A DNA stretch of 64,000 nucleotides from Microcebus murinus (GCF_040939455.1 NC_134119.1:68000890-68064889), one strand, 5' to 3'; numbered from the stretch's first letter, positions 1-38,430 are shown. The notes: generated from the sequence alone by a model not told the origin. Numbers and translations are program-made.

Positions 1-27063
<27,063 letters not shown>

Positions 27064-27890
27064 CCCTACCCCAGCCGGGGGTGGGGAGCGCCTCCTCCAT
27101 GAACCGAGAATTGGGACAGAACTGTGTCCTCAGGAGCTAATCCCTGGGCTCCATCGCCGGTGAAAGTGGGGGGTGTCTTTGGTCAGGGTGTGTCCATGCT
27201 GCCCCCCCAGGGCAGGGTTCAAAGTCCGACTCCCCCCCTTTCCCAGTCCCCCTCTACCCCTTCCCCATTCCTCCCACTGTTCGGTGTACAGAGAAATTAT
27301 TTATATATATGTATAAATGTCTATTTAGTAACGGTTTCCCTCTCCCCTTGCCCAACCCCCCACGGCCACAGCCCCGCCCCCTTCACGTTGTACATAATGT
27401 ATAGGAAAAGTCTATGGTTGAGGGGGGCGGGGCAGCTTCAGAGAGCTGGGGCCCCCCTCTCCCCCAAGTCCCCCCATTAGGCCAAGATTTGCTAAAGGCC
27501 ATTCCCTCCCCAGGGCATTCGGCGTCGGGTGGGAGGGGGAAAACGCATCTTGTTAATTATTTTTAATCTTATTTATTGTACATACCTGGGGTAGGGGCTG
27601 GGGAGGTAGAGGGGGGAGAAGGGTCCCCGCTCTCTGCTCCCCCACTCCTTTTCTACGGCGATTTGTCTGTGTCTGTCCCCTCCCCATGGCCCCCCCATTG
27701 TCGTCTGGATGTGGTTCTATTTTTTATCGGTCTCCTCTCGGCCTTCCCCCCTCTCGGCCCCCCGATTCCCCACTCCCACCACTCTTTGTCTCTCGCTCTT
27801 TCTTGGGCTTCTGTACAACTCAACTTGTATACACTGTGTACACACAACCAGCCAAACGAAAACCCAACGGCAAACACTTTACCGGCAGGC
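27064..27890 (+). other. PRR12: PRR12 3' untranslated region, end approximate
   Basis: Follows the TGA at 27,061-27,063. It contains ATTATTTATATATATG at about 27,295, TTATTTTTAATCTTATTTATT at about 27,555 and GTGTACACACAACC at about 27,835. No AATAAA is present, so the cleavage site near 27,880 is inferred from the loss of UTR-like character and from memory of the human transcript. Confidence 0.5.
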
Positions 27891-28432
27891 TGGAGTGCCT
27901 CTGTCCTGCGGCGTTTGGGTGGGCCTGGGGGTGGCGGAGGGCAGAGGGGCCGGAACGGGGCTTTTCTAGAACCCTGGGAAGTAGCCTGAGGTCTGTGTAT
28001 GCTCTGTGTTGCTGTGTGACAAACCACCACGCCTTGAAAGTTATTGTTTATTTAGTTTTTTTTTTAGTCTATTAGTATTTGATCATACCCACCCCAAAAT
28101 TTAATGACTTTGGACAACAAACATTTAGGGTCTCTGAAGTTCAGGACTTTGGGGGCAGTACTGGGCTGGCGTCTGTCATGAGGGTGTAGTCAAGATGTTG
28201 GCCAGGCAACAGCCATGTGAGAGTTGGGGACAGCCGCACAATCCTCTTTCGGGATGTTTCGCTCTATGGCTGTTGCTACAGAGCTGCTGGAGTGTCTTCA
28301 CCAAGTGGCAGCTGGCTTCCCCCAGAGCAGGTGACCCAAGAGAGCAAGGGAGGAAGCCAGATTTTTTTTTTTAGGTTCTAATCTTGGTCATTGTACACCA
28401 TCTCTTCAACCATACTCTTCATCAGAAGAGAA

Positions 28433-28947
28433 AATCTTTTTTTTTTCCTTGTTCATGTCTTTTATTAACCTCCTACACAGTTATTTCTTTTTTGGTTTGC
28501 TGAAGCAGTAGGTCAGATGACATTTGCTACCAGGATGTCTGTCAAGGTAGCTGGCCATAAAAGCTCAATCCCAATTAATCTGAAGGACACTCCTGACCAA
28601 GGTGACTAATTTGCCAGTCTCATCCACCTGATAGTATTTCAGGACAGCCAGCCCAACCTTCCTCTGCACTTGTGCTTATGGGGGTGGTTTATGATGTGTT
28701 CCTTTTCTTAGCACCACCACAGTCTCAACACAAAATGGAAAGTAGACTCCTTTGTTGTAATCAAACAAAGCATTAATATGTCCATCTTCCAGTTGCTTGC
28801 CAGCAAAAACCAGTCTTTGCTGGTTAGGAGGGATTCCTTCTTTACCCTCTCCAAGGGTTGAAACTTGAGAGCAATGGTCCCCCCATGATGATTTTGATGA
28901 AAATCTATTTTGGTGGTGGTTCCACTGCAGATGGTGGATCATAAAGG
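28433..28947 (-). pseudogene. RPS27A: Processed pseudogene of RPS27A (ubiquitin-S27a fusion)
   Basis: Minus-strand translation gives ubiquitin residues [19 protein letters not shown], then RPS27A-like LAVLKYY..VDE.GK and an end matching LTYCFSKP plus a stop at 28,488-28,490. It lacks introns, retains the 3' UTR with AATAAA (28,461-28,466, minus) and ends in a poly-A tail (28,437-28,446 read as T). CAGAAGAGAA at 28,423-28,432 and 28,948-28,957 is the target-site duplication. The start codon is lost (AATAG where ATGCAG is expected near 28,909). Part of the ubiquitin N-terminal half is deleted, and frameshifts and stops break the ribosomal part. It is nonfunctional as a protein gene. Confidence 0.93.
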
Positions 28948-29214
28948 CAGAAGAGAATGATTGAGTCCAACATGCGCTCAAAAGGAGAGGAGAATTCAGC
29001 TCTACTTGAAGGAGAAATTACTCAAAATGTAGAAATATTTGTAATCACTACAGGCAGTGACAGTGTCAGGACCTGGCCAGCTTTTTCTTGGCTCCCTAAT
29101 GTATGGTGGAAGGTGGGTCTTCTTCCTTCTCTGGGCCCTGAAGTGCAAAGTTACGGGTGTTGTGGTGGCAGTGTTTCCATTGGCTAGCCTGCAGAGTGGA
29201 GGATGGAGTCCTGT

Positions 29215-29315
29215 ATTCCCTACGTTGCCCAGGCTGGACTCGAACTCTTGGCCTTGAGGGGTCCTCCTGCCTTAGCCTCAAGAGTAGCTGAGGTGCAAGC
29301 AACCAAGCCCAGCTC
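29215..29315 (-). mobile_element. Alu-monomer fragment
   Basis: CTACGTTGCCCAGGCTGGAC through CTTAGCCTCAAGAGTAGC in reverse orientation; diverged. Confidence 0.5.
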
Positions 29316-29330
29316 AAGTCCTGTGTTCTT

Positions 29331-29510
29331 GAGCCTTGCTATTCAAAGTGTGGTCCATGGCCCAGTACCCTGAGAGTTCCCCAAGAGCTTGTAGAAATGT
29401 AGAATCTCATGCTGCTTCTCAGATCTGCTCAATCAGAACCCATTTTTTTAATACGATCCTGAAGGGATTCTACAGCACATTCAAGTTTGAAGAGCAATGT
29501 TCTGGAATAG
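29331..29510. mobile_element. MER5/MER20-type DNA transposon fragment
   Basis: GCTATTCAAAGTGTGGTCC, then GTAGAAATGTAGAATCTCA and AGTTTGAAGAGCAATG are in the order of the common non-autonomous hAT-Charlie repeat. The subfamily is not asserted. Confidence 0.6.
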
Positions 29511-30999
29511 GAATGTTAGAAATGTGGAGGTCAACTGGCAGTATTCTAGAAGCCAGCCTATAAAGTAGTAAAATCATTCTATAGCCCAGACACGCATTGC
29601 CAAAGGTAGACCGCTGGTGTTCCAGAAACCTGGTTTAGTCGGTGGGTAGAGACCCAGTGAGATTCCAGGGTGGAAGATCAGTGTTCCACATTCCCTCCCA
29701 TGTGAAACTGAGGAAGAACCCTCACAGTTCTAGAGCCTGGGGTATTGTCTAGATCATCATGTTACAGATTTTAGAGCCCTGGTTTTACAGAAGAGAAGGT
29801 GGATAGTAGCGCTTCAGAACCATAATGGAAGTGTCAACAATGGACATGAACTTTCTAGAATCATTGAGTTAAGAGGGTTAAGGATGGACCTTTAGTGTCT
29901 TGAACTGTGGCCTGTGGGATGCAGTCTCTGACGGGCAGTGGCACACTCAAGATTCTGGACTGGACTGTCAAGTCTGGGCCAGTGGATTGGCATCATCCCC
30001 TGCCAGAGGTCCAGGGTAGAAAGTGGATGGAATGTTCTAAGGCTGGATGGTGGGATCAGGAATCATCTCTTTAGGGATAAAATAACCACATGGTTATTTG
30101 GTACTCAACTGCCCAAATGTGGGTCCCAGCTGCAGCACTAACCATGCGAGTTGGTTACAGGCACCATCCTTGACTTTGTCATCTGTGAAATGGGCTTTTG
30201 TCAAAATAAAGGAAGACAAGTTTAAAGCACCTGGCCCACAGCTCCTGTGACCTACAGCAGACCCTGAGAAGTTTGACAGGGGTCCAAGATATGGCAGAAA
30301 AGGGATAGAGGAGGTCAAAAGTGGATAAAGAGGAACACGGAAATGTGGACAGACAGAATGACTAATGGCCCACTAGAGCTCTGGGAAGGGCAGGAGTGGA
30401 ACATACTGGCAGGAACACGTGCCTGGGGAGATGCCAGCCTTTTGCTGTGGTCTTAACAAGCTTTGGGATGCTAGTGGCTGTGAGCCTTCCAAAAATGGCC
30501 TGCCAGTTGTCTCAAGGGTTTGACTGTGTGCCTTTTTCTGGGGGCAGGCAGTAACTTCCATCACCTTAATGTGCATCTTGGTCCTGAGAGCAGCAGGGTG
30601 TCCCAGCCAAGAACTTGGCCCCGTTGGACGTTGCAGGAAAGACTCAGAAGTGCTGAGGGAGTGTTGACTGTGGGACCTGGGGGGAGAGAAGTTGGCAGGG
30701 GACTCGTTTCTGTTGAGAGCTCAGTACCCCCAGCTGGGGCTTAGGGGGAGGTGTCCGATCTCCCGCGTCGCCCCTTCCCCACATCCGGCAGGGTGGGCCC
30801 CCGGTGTGCAGAGGTTCTGCCAGGGAGGAGGGCAAACGTGTCACAATACATCTGAGCCGCACTTGTTCCCAGGGTGGAAGGTTGAACAGAGGCCAAGGAT
30901 TCTGTGATAATGGAATCCGGAAAGGGATATTTAGCTAATCAGTGTTCTAATCTAGGATACAGAGGGCTGTTCATGGTTCTGGGGCAGAATGGAGAACAG

Positions 31000-31195
31000 T
31001 GGGCCATGGTCATTGATAGTGAGCACTTAGTACCGACAAGGTGCTGTGCTTTTCTTTCCCCCGACCCTGTGCAGATTATCTCTAGCCTCTTGCCCACCCC
31101 ATGAAATAGCTCTGTGATTGCCCCCATTTTACAGGTAAGTAGACCGAGGTGGCAGAGCTGGATTCGAATCCAGAAAGCCTGGCACTGGGGACCTT
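31000..31195 (+). mobile_element. MIR element
   Basis: GAGCACTTAGTACCGACAAG, CCCCCATTTTACAGGTAAG and GGATTCGAATCCAG appear in MIR order. Confidence 0.6.
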
Positions 31196-31854
31196 GCCTG
31201 CGGGCCATGCTCAATCCTAGGACTAGGAAGCAGGTTGTGGGGTGGGTATGACTGGGAGCCTTTGGGAATCAGGGAAGAAGATAGGAGATTGTTGACAGCT
31301 GGTATCAGGTGGAGGCCAGTGTTCTAGGGTGAGGACATCTCAGTTGAGGTTTCTAGCCTGCTGTGTTGAGCAGGTTTTGGTGTTCAAAGATTGGGCCAAA
31401 CAGGCTTGGTAGGTGGGTGGATGGTGGTCTCCCGTTGCCTCCGGCCTTCCAGAGTAGCAAATAGCCAGGATTGGGGGTCCTGGGTTGGAAGGGGGGCAGT
31501 CTGAGGCTTCCCAGGACCTGGGTGAGCTTTGGGTTTCCTGATCCAAGTATGTTGTCCACTTACTGTGGCCTCAAGATGTCCCACACTTTTGCCCCTCCCA
31601 GGAGAGAGGCTCAGATGGGCATGTCCACACTGGCCCCAAGTTGGATTCAGGGCTAGGCTCCGATGCCAATCCCACTGGGAACTTTCTGGAATTGAGAACT
31701 TGCCAGACGGCTGCTTGGACAACATTCCACCCACCTGTCCTTCCTCCTCCAGCCAAAAGGCCTTTCTCAATATACACTGGAAGTGGGAGGTGGGTGGGCA
31801 GGGTTTGTAACAGTTGCTGCCTTTCTCCAAGGTCCTGGGACCTTCTAGAACATC

Positions 31855-32030
31855 ACTGTCCAATAGACCTTTCAGCAATATTAGGAATGTTGTATAGTTG
31901 CCCTGTTCATTAGGCTAGCCACGGGTGACTGTGACGCTCTTGAAATGTTGCCGCTGTGACTAAGGAACTGAGTTTATTTAAATAGCCACATGTAGCTTCT
32001 GCCTACCGTATTGAACAGTGTGGTTCTAGA
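31855..32030. mobile_element. MER-class hAT-type fragment
   Basis: CACTGTCCAATAGACC at the left and AATAGCCACATGTAGC, CCGTATTGAACAGTGTGG at the right. Same family as 14,187-14,885 and 56,427-56,625. Confidence 0.55.
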
Positions 32031-32290
32031 ACTTTCCAGGAAAAGAAAATTCTTTTATCAGATGTTCAGACATCATCCCAGTAAAATGCCCACAAAAACA
32101 GACAAGGGACAGAATTGCCTCGTCGAAGGGGAAGTGGGGGGCCAGATGGCCTGGTTTGGCTTATTCTCTTTGTCCCCTGCACCTCTCCAAGCAGTGGGTT
32201 CTAGATTGGCGTGTTTTAGATGGAGCAAGGCTTTGGGTGTGCTCTGAATTCACCCACCTTCCCGTAACCCATTTCCGCCTCCTTTTTCTT

Positions 32291-32348
32291 TTTTTTGTTT
32301 TTGTTTCGGCATATTATGGGGGTACAGATTTTAAGGTTTCAATATCCC
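32291..32348 (-). mobile_element. Extremely 5'-truncated L1 insertion (about 58 bp)
   Basis: Poly-T followed by only about 42 nt of L1 3' end (CGGCATATTATGGGGGTAC...). It is flanked by a perfect 13-bp duplication CCTCCTTTTTCTT at 32,278-32,290 and 32,349-32,361. The L1 part matches 20,45x-20,49x for 38 nt. Confidence 0.88.
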
Positions 32349-32364
32349 CCTCCTTTTTCTTAAG

Positions 32365-32480
32365 ATGGGGGTCTCACTATGTTGCCCCGGCTGTTCTTGA
32401 ACTCCTGGGCTCAAATGATCTCCCCACCTCAAACTCCCAAATAGCTGGGTCTATGGGTCTATAGGTGCACCCCACTTCAG
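32365..32480 (-). mobile_element. Alu-monomer (FLAM-like) fragment
   Basis: GGGGTCTCACTATGTTGCC through CAAATAGCTGGG in reverse orientation; diverged. Confidence 0.5.
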
Positions 32481-32514
32481 GTGGCTCCATTTCCCTTTTT
32501 AAAAAGCACCTCTA

Positions 32515-32614
32515 GGTTGGTCTGAGTGCAGTGCTGTTTACAACTAATTGATCACAACCAGTTACAGATTCCTTTGTTCCTTCTCCACTCCCACTGCTCC
32601 ACTTGACCAGCCTT
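32515..32614 (+). pseudogene. RNY3: Retrotransposed Y3 RNA pseudogene
   Basis: The 100-nt body follows Ro60-associated Y3 RNA almost base for base: GGTTGGTCTGAGTGCAGTG, ACAACTAATTGATCACAACC, CTTCTCCACTCCCACTGC and CACTTGACCAGCCTT. It ends in a 15-nt poly-A (32,615-32,629). AAAAAGCACCTCTAGG occurs on both sides (32,501-32,516 and 32,625-32,640), the mark of L1-mediated insertion. It has no internal-promoter context of a true Y locus, so I call it a retropseudogene. Confidence 0.93.
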
Positions 32615-32638
32615 AAAAAAAAAAAAAAAGCACCTCTA

Positions 32639-33119
<481 letters not shown>

Positions 33120-33167
33120 AGTTTTCTTTAAAAATACAAACAAAAATATCTCGTGATGGCAGTGACA

Positions 33168-33173
33168 TTTATT
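33168..33173 (-). terminator. RRAS: RRAS poly(A) signal AATAAA
   Basis: Reads TTTATT on the plus strand, about 265 nt downstream of the RRAS stop, so cleavage is expected near 33,150. It is the only canonical hexamer seen in that interval. Confidence 0.8.
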
Positions 33174-33437
33174 TTTCTGGGGGAGGGGAGTTATATACAG
33201 CAGTGACCCGGAGCCCCTCACCCCCACCAGGGGATTGGGTGGGGAAAGGAGGCGTTGGCAGAAGGCACACAGTGGCAATAGCCTGGAAGAGGCCAGGAAG
33301 TAGGGGTGGGGGGTGTAGTGTGTCCTGGGAGACCCAGATGAGGAAACTGAGGCTCAGCAAGGGCCTCAAGTCACACAGCAAGGTTCGAGGACAGCTGGTC
33401 CCAAGAGCTTGTGCTGACTGCTTGTCTCTCACCCAGG

Positions 33438-36400
33438 CTACAGGAGGACGCAGGGGCAGCCCCCGCCCTTCTTCCTGGGGGCGCTGGGGGGACTGGGTGG
33501 GAGCTCCTGTTCCTGGAATTTCCTGTGGGGAGAGGCCAGTGAGTTTGGGCTGGAGGGGCTAGGGACAAGGACAATGGGAAGGGACGCAGCTCACCGGACG
33601 GCCCGCACCAGCTGCTCGAAGGCCTCGTCCACGTTGAGCCGCAGTTTGGCTGAGGCCTCGAAGTAAGCCACGTGGTGGGAGGCGCTGAAAGCGGATGCAT
33701 CGGATCGAAGGACCTGGGGAGGGGGGCAAGGGACACAGGGAGGACTCAGGTGTCTGTATTCAGGGTGGCCCCAGCTGTGGGAGGCATACTGTGTGCTCTA
33801 GGGCAGGTGACCCACTGTGGGGGCTCAAGCGAAGAGGGACAGTTCCAGAGAGATCATGGCAGGAGATGCCGAGGGGGCTGGGTGCCATTGGAGTGAGGAA
33901 TCGGGGCAGGCTTTGTAGGCGTGTGCCCTCCTGACCTTAGATCGCCAGGAGTTGGAGGCCAGCAAAGCTGGAAGCCTGGAAACCCCCAAAGGCTTAGCCT
34001 AGCAGATGAGTGCTGTGTGGAAATCCTGGTCATGAGGGACGTGGTGTGAGCAGAGAGAGGAGGGGACACAGCCATGCTGGGCATCCAGCGCCTGGCTAGA
34101 GAATTAGGGCTCCAGGGGAGTGGAGGAGCAGGGGAGGGGCTGGGCAGGAGGCTGGGGCAAGGGTCCCATGGGAAAGAGAGGAAGGGACAGAGACAGGCAG
34201 AGAGTCAGGGCTGGTTGATGGGGGTAGGTGCTCCTTGTTCCATCAGCCACCTGTCCCAGGGACTCCTATATGCCAGGCCCTCTGCTGGGTGACCCAGAAG
34301 TTTTGGGGTGACACATCTAGGTGGGGAGTATGACAATGGAGAGAGCCAGAGGAGCCAAAGGAGGATGCTGACGTGGGGAAAGGCACACTGGAAGGAGCCT
34401 CCCCCAGGCTGAGATGGGGTCCCCAGGGAAGAGGGGCGGTCCCAAACCTGGCGCTGTGTCTCCAGATCTGCCTTGTTCCCCACCAGCACGATGGGGAAGT
34501 CATCACGGTCCTTGACTCGAAGGATCTGCGTGAAGAGCTTGCCCACCTCGTTGAAACTGCAAGTGAAGCAGAAGTGTGAGGTCCTGCCAGCCACTGGGCT
34601 CTGGTCTCTCCACCCACTCTGCCACCAGCGACCCCTCTCACCTCTGCCGGTCATTAATGGCGAACACCAGCAGGAAGCCGTGGCCAGCGCGCATGTACTG
34701 CTCCCGCATGGCCCCAAACTCCTCCTGGCCCGCGGTGTCCAGGACTGTGGAGACAGGAAGAGGGGCCATCATGGGGACGAGGTTCCCCCCAGCCACCCCC
34801 CATCAGCCCCTGCTGACACCACCCCATCCTTTCCCTGCCGCCCTCACTGTCCAGCCGGGCCGGGATGCCATCCACGGTGCAGATCTTTGTGTAGGAGTCC
34901 TCAATAGTGGGGTCGTAGTCAGACACGAAGTAGGACTGGTGGGGTGGGGAGAGGACATTGTCACTGCAGCGCCCCAGCAGAGAGGATGAAGCACTGCCCC
35001 TAGGCCTGTCTCTTTCTGCATCCTCCCTCTCTAAGTCACTGTCTCTGGGTCTCTGTCCCCCTTACTGGTCTCTGCCAGCCTTTCCCTGGATCTCTATTTC
35101 TCTCTCTCTGGGTCTCTGTCCCCCTCTCTCTGGGTCTCTGTTCCCTTCTCTTTGCTCTTTGGATATCTGCCGTCCACCCCCCATTCTCCTCTCCCTGAGT
35201 CCCTCCTGGTCCTGTCTGGTATACATCTCCCACATTCCCATGTCGTGACTACATCCTGGCCAGGTGACAGTTAACTGAGCACTTCCCCTGTCCAAGCCTC
35301 AGTTTCCTCATTTGGAAGTTTCCTCATTTGGAATAAGAATAGCACTGCACCCAATCCCGCACGGGCGAGATTTAGAGAAAATCCCCGCTAAACAGTTAAC
35401 ATATCAGTAATTGGGAGCCCTTGTAGTCCAGACTATCTGCCTGTTTATGTCTCCCCTTCCTTCTCTTCCTCCTCCTCCTCTCCCTCCTCCCCCTTTCCCC
35501 TCCTCCTCCTCAGGCAGTCTCCAGTGTCTCCTCCCAAGGGAAGGTCCCGGTTCCAATCGGGCTGCGGAGAAGCTGCCCCACCCTCGAGCTGGGCCACTCC
35601 CTTCCTGCCTGGGTCCTGCCCGGTCCGCCTCCAGCCAGGCCTTTGGCCAGCTCTGGGTCTGCCCCTGGGTGCAAGGGGCCCAGGGCGGGGGCCTATCTCT
35701 GCACAGGCGGGGCTCTCTCACAGGTGCTTGCTGGGGTCTCCGGAGGGGTCTGGGGCCCAGGGACCTCTGCAGTAGCATCTTGGGGCAGACACCTTTCTGG
35801 GGTTTTTCTAAGGTGGGGTGGCCTTCCCTTGGGAATGGGTGCAGGTTTCCTGGGCAGGGGTGGAGTTTCAGGAGAGAAGGGGTGATTTGGGGGCTATGGG
35901 TCTGAAAGGCGGCATCCTATCTGTTAGAGGGGTGCTTGGTGAGGGCTTGTCCTGGCTCTGGGGGGATTAGCAGTATGTCTTTCAAAGCACATCTGGAGAA
36001 GCTCAGGGGTCCTGAGGTGGCTCAGGGGCACTTAGGAGGTCTGTCATAGAATATAGAGTCTTAGAGACCTTGAGATGCATTTATGGGGTCAAAGAAAATC
36101 CCAAGCAGCAATTATTTCTGAAGGTGTCGAGAATCTGGGGGCTTCTTCCTTAGAGATGATTTAGGGGCCATCCAGGGTTTCCAAGAGGGCCTCAGGGAGT
36201 TGGAGTAGAAGAAAATTAAAGATAGAGCAGTGGTTGGTTTTCCTCTGGGATGGGGTGGGAAGGTAGAGGTCGGGGTCTTGAGAAATGGGGGATGGCTAGG
36301 ACTTGAGGTCTTGGAGATTTCTGGAATGGTCAAGGTGCTGGATCTTTTTAAAAAATCTCTTGGGTCTGAGGGTAAAATTCTCTCAGAGCACGGGTTCGAG

Positions 36401-37091
36401 GGTGCCTCTCTCAGGACAGGATAGTCCCAGAAGAGCCTCAGGGCCAAGGTCTGGGCATAATTTCTAGATTCTGGGGGAGGATGCTGAAGAGGCTAAGAAT
36501 CCAGACTGGGGAGTCTCAAAGGTTCTGGGCACAGGCGTTTTCCCAGTGAGGTTCTGGGGTTGGGGATTTGGGGGAACAGGAATCAGAGTGAAGGGAGGTG
36601 GGGGACCCTGGGAGTGCTTAGGTTTTGAATTTGGGGGGGGGGCTGCTCCCAGGAGGTGCTCAGGGCCAGGTCAGCAGGGAGGTAGGGCCTTAGGTACTGG
36701 GGGGAGGGAGGGATCAGGGGTCTCAGGATGTGAATATAGGAGGAAGGTCCCTCGTGTAGGGGGTGGAGATCCTGGGGGAGCTTAAAGTCACAATCTGAGG
36801 GGATTTTCTTAAGATTAGAGGGGCTCATGAGAGGGTCTCAGTGATGGATCAAGAGGAAATCGGGTTCTCGGGGATCCCCCAAAGGGCTCGGTTCTGGGTT
36901 CCGGGGCACCCTCCCGGGTGAGGGCCCACTACCTGGATGAACTGGATGGTGAGCGCGCTCTTGCCCACGCCGCCGCCGCCCACGACCACCAGCTTGTGTG
37001 TCTCGCTGGGCGGGGGGTCCCCGGGTTCCGGCCCCCCGCCCCGGGGCCGCCCCCGCCCCCGCCCGGTCCCGGACGCCGCCCCGCTGCTCAT
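33438..37091 (-). CDS. RRAS: R-Ras small GTPase, complete coding region in 6 exons
   Basis: Coding exons on the minus strand, in order: 37091-36933, 34935-34848, 34744-34642, 34556-34448, 33713-33595 and 33522-33438, encoding 220 residues. R-Ras is a membrane-bound GTP/GDP switch controlling integrin activity, adhesion and vascular signalling. Visible motifs: P-loop GGGGVGKS (38-45), switch [22 protein letters not shown] and EASAK for guanine binding, a proline-rich PPSPPSAP before the basic KK, and a C-terminal CVLL CAAX box predicting geranylgeranylation. Catalytic residues are intact. The N-terminal extension reads [10 protein letters not shown], two residues longer than the human protein as I recall it (218). 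Exon 4 uses a weak donor (GTTTGG). The gene is head to head with SCAF1. Confidence 0.97.
33714..34447 (-). other. RRAS: RRAS intron 4
   Basis: A 734-nt intron with no recognised interspersed repeat. An MIR-like CTCCATTGTCATACTCCCC patch may be present near 34,320. No other gene is seen. Confidence 0.6.
34936..36932 (-). other. RRAS: RRAS intron 1
   Basis: The intron contains a CT-rich tract with repeated TCTCTCTGGGTCTCTGTCCC phrases (35,030-35,160), a purine/pyrimidine-biased stretch (35,445-35,515) and degenerate 35-45-nt phrases around TTCTGGGG (36,000-36,780). No Alu is present, which is notable for 2 kb in this window. Confidence 0.6.
35030..35160. repeat. Short tandem repeat of TCTCTGGGTCTCTGTCCCC type
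   Basis: About four imperfect copies of a roughly 24-nt unit (TCTCTCTGGGTCTCTGTCCC) within RRAS intron 1. Confidence 0.65.
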
Positions 37092-37570
37092 GTCGCCACC
37101 GCCGCTGCTGCCGTCGCTACCGCCTGGGGGGAACCGGGCGGGACCCAGGGGCCGGCTACGCTAATGAGGCTACTGCATAATCATGAGCTCTGGCAAAAGG
37201 GGCTCCCATCCCGGGACACTTAAGGAGGGTGCAAAGCCGAGGAAAAGGAGGAGCCATGCTAATAAGGGCAGGAGAACGGCGTTCGCAGCGGAGGGGAATT
37301 CCGAAGGGGGCGGGGATATGCTGAGGACAGAACTGTGCTCACCCCGAGCCGCGCCACGCGCTCTCAGCTGGCGGGCTGTATGTGGGAGGGGCTATGCTAA
37401 TAGCAACTCATTCTTTTGGCGGACGGGGCGGGAAGCTTGTTCGAGGAGGGGCTATGCAAATAAGGACCCCTGTGACAGAGCTTCTCCCGGCACCATCCCC
37501 GAGGCCTCATTCTGGTAGGCGGGGCTCTCCGACTTGCGCGCGGCCGTATATAGGGCGCTCCGAAGAAGAA
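37092..37570 (-). promoter_or_regulatory. RRAS: RRAS upstream region with repeated octamer-like boxes
   Basis: CpG-rich sequence upstream of the RRAS start. It contains TACGCTAATGAG (37,157), ATGCTAATAAG (37,256), ATGCTGAGG (37,318), ATGCTAATAG (37,394) and ATGCAAATAAG (37,454), several after GGAGGGGCT. A TATATAG lies at 37,547-37,553. The transcription start is not defined by sequence alone. Confidence 0.6.
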
Positions 37571-37839
37571 GCAGGTTTAGAGGAGAGGCTCCACCTCCGA
37601 CCTGGGATCCTAGCCAAGCCTTCGACCCGGGCGTCTAAGCTAGAAGCTCGAGTCTCCGCCCGCTGAGGGACCCAGGCTTCCGGTTCCCGCTGTCCCAGCC
37701 AAGCGGAAGACAGACTGGGAGGGGAGATGAGGCCCTGGAGGGGGATAGCAGTGTAATGGGGCAGGGAGGGGCCGTGAGATCACTGCATTCCTAATCCATG
37801 AGCCAGCTCGCCCAAGTCGAGACGCCCGGGTCATGAAGG

Positions 37840-38280
37840 GCCTGGGGCCAGGATTTCTGGTTCTTGAAGGAGGAGCAAGCTGAGGGCCCAGACTCCTGGG
37901 TTCCTAGGATAGAATGGGGCTAGCGACTTGTACTTCTGGGTCCTAGGAGGAGCGTGTCTGGGAGGAGGGTTTCTGGAAGTCCTTACTACCAGCTTCGCTA
38001 GAGAGCTGGGGGCTGAACTCTTGGGTCCAGGGGTTGAAGAGGCTGGGAACCCAGGATTCTGGGTCCGTGCGAGGGCATTGGGAACCCGAACTAGTGTAAG
38101 GCGCGAGCTTGAAACCTGGAATAGTCTGAGGGCCCACTTGGGTCCTGGGAAGGAGGGCTCAGACTCCTTGAGTCCGAGGAAGGAGGGAAATGGGAGTCCT
38201 GGACTCCTCTGTTCTAAATGAGCAGATTCGGAATTTGGATTTCTCCGTACTGAATGAGGAAGCCATGGGGTCGGGTTCCT
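37840..38280 (-). repeat. Degenerate relative of the 37-bp minisatellite
   Basis: On the plus strand, phrases CCAGACTCCTGGGTTCC, GGACTCCTCTGTTCTAA and GGTCCTAGGAGGAG recur every 35-45 nt. Reverse-complemented they resemble the PRR12 intron 13 unit. The array is strongly decayed. Confidence 0.5.
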
Positions 38281-38305
38281 TGGTTCTAAATTTATTTTAA
38301 TTTAA

Positions 38306-38430
38306 TTTTTTTTTAGAGACGGGGGACTCCCAATGTTGCCCGGGCTGGTTTCTAACTCCTGGGCTCAAGCGATCCTTCTGCCTCGGTCTCCCGAGTGGGA
38401 CCGCAGGCGCGCGCCACTGCACCCCATGGG
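38306..38430 (-). mobile_element. Alu-monomer (FLAM-like) insertion
   Basis: TTTTTAGAGACGGGGGACTC through GCGCGCCACTGCACCCC. GGTTCTAAATTTA and GGTTCTATATTTA on either side are the target-site duplication. Confidence 0.75.

Noticed and set aside
28676..28981. A ubiquitin-like 101-residue minus-strand protein gene
   Set aside because: It is a fragment of the disrupted RPS27A pseudogene; the start codon and frame are lost.
32515..32614. A functional Y3 RNA gene
   Set aside because: The poly-A tail and flanking target-site duplications mark a retrocopy; there is no sign of an upstream pol III promoter region.
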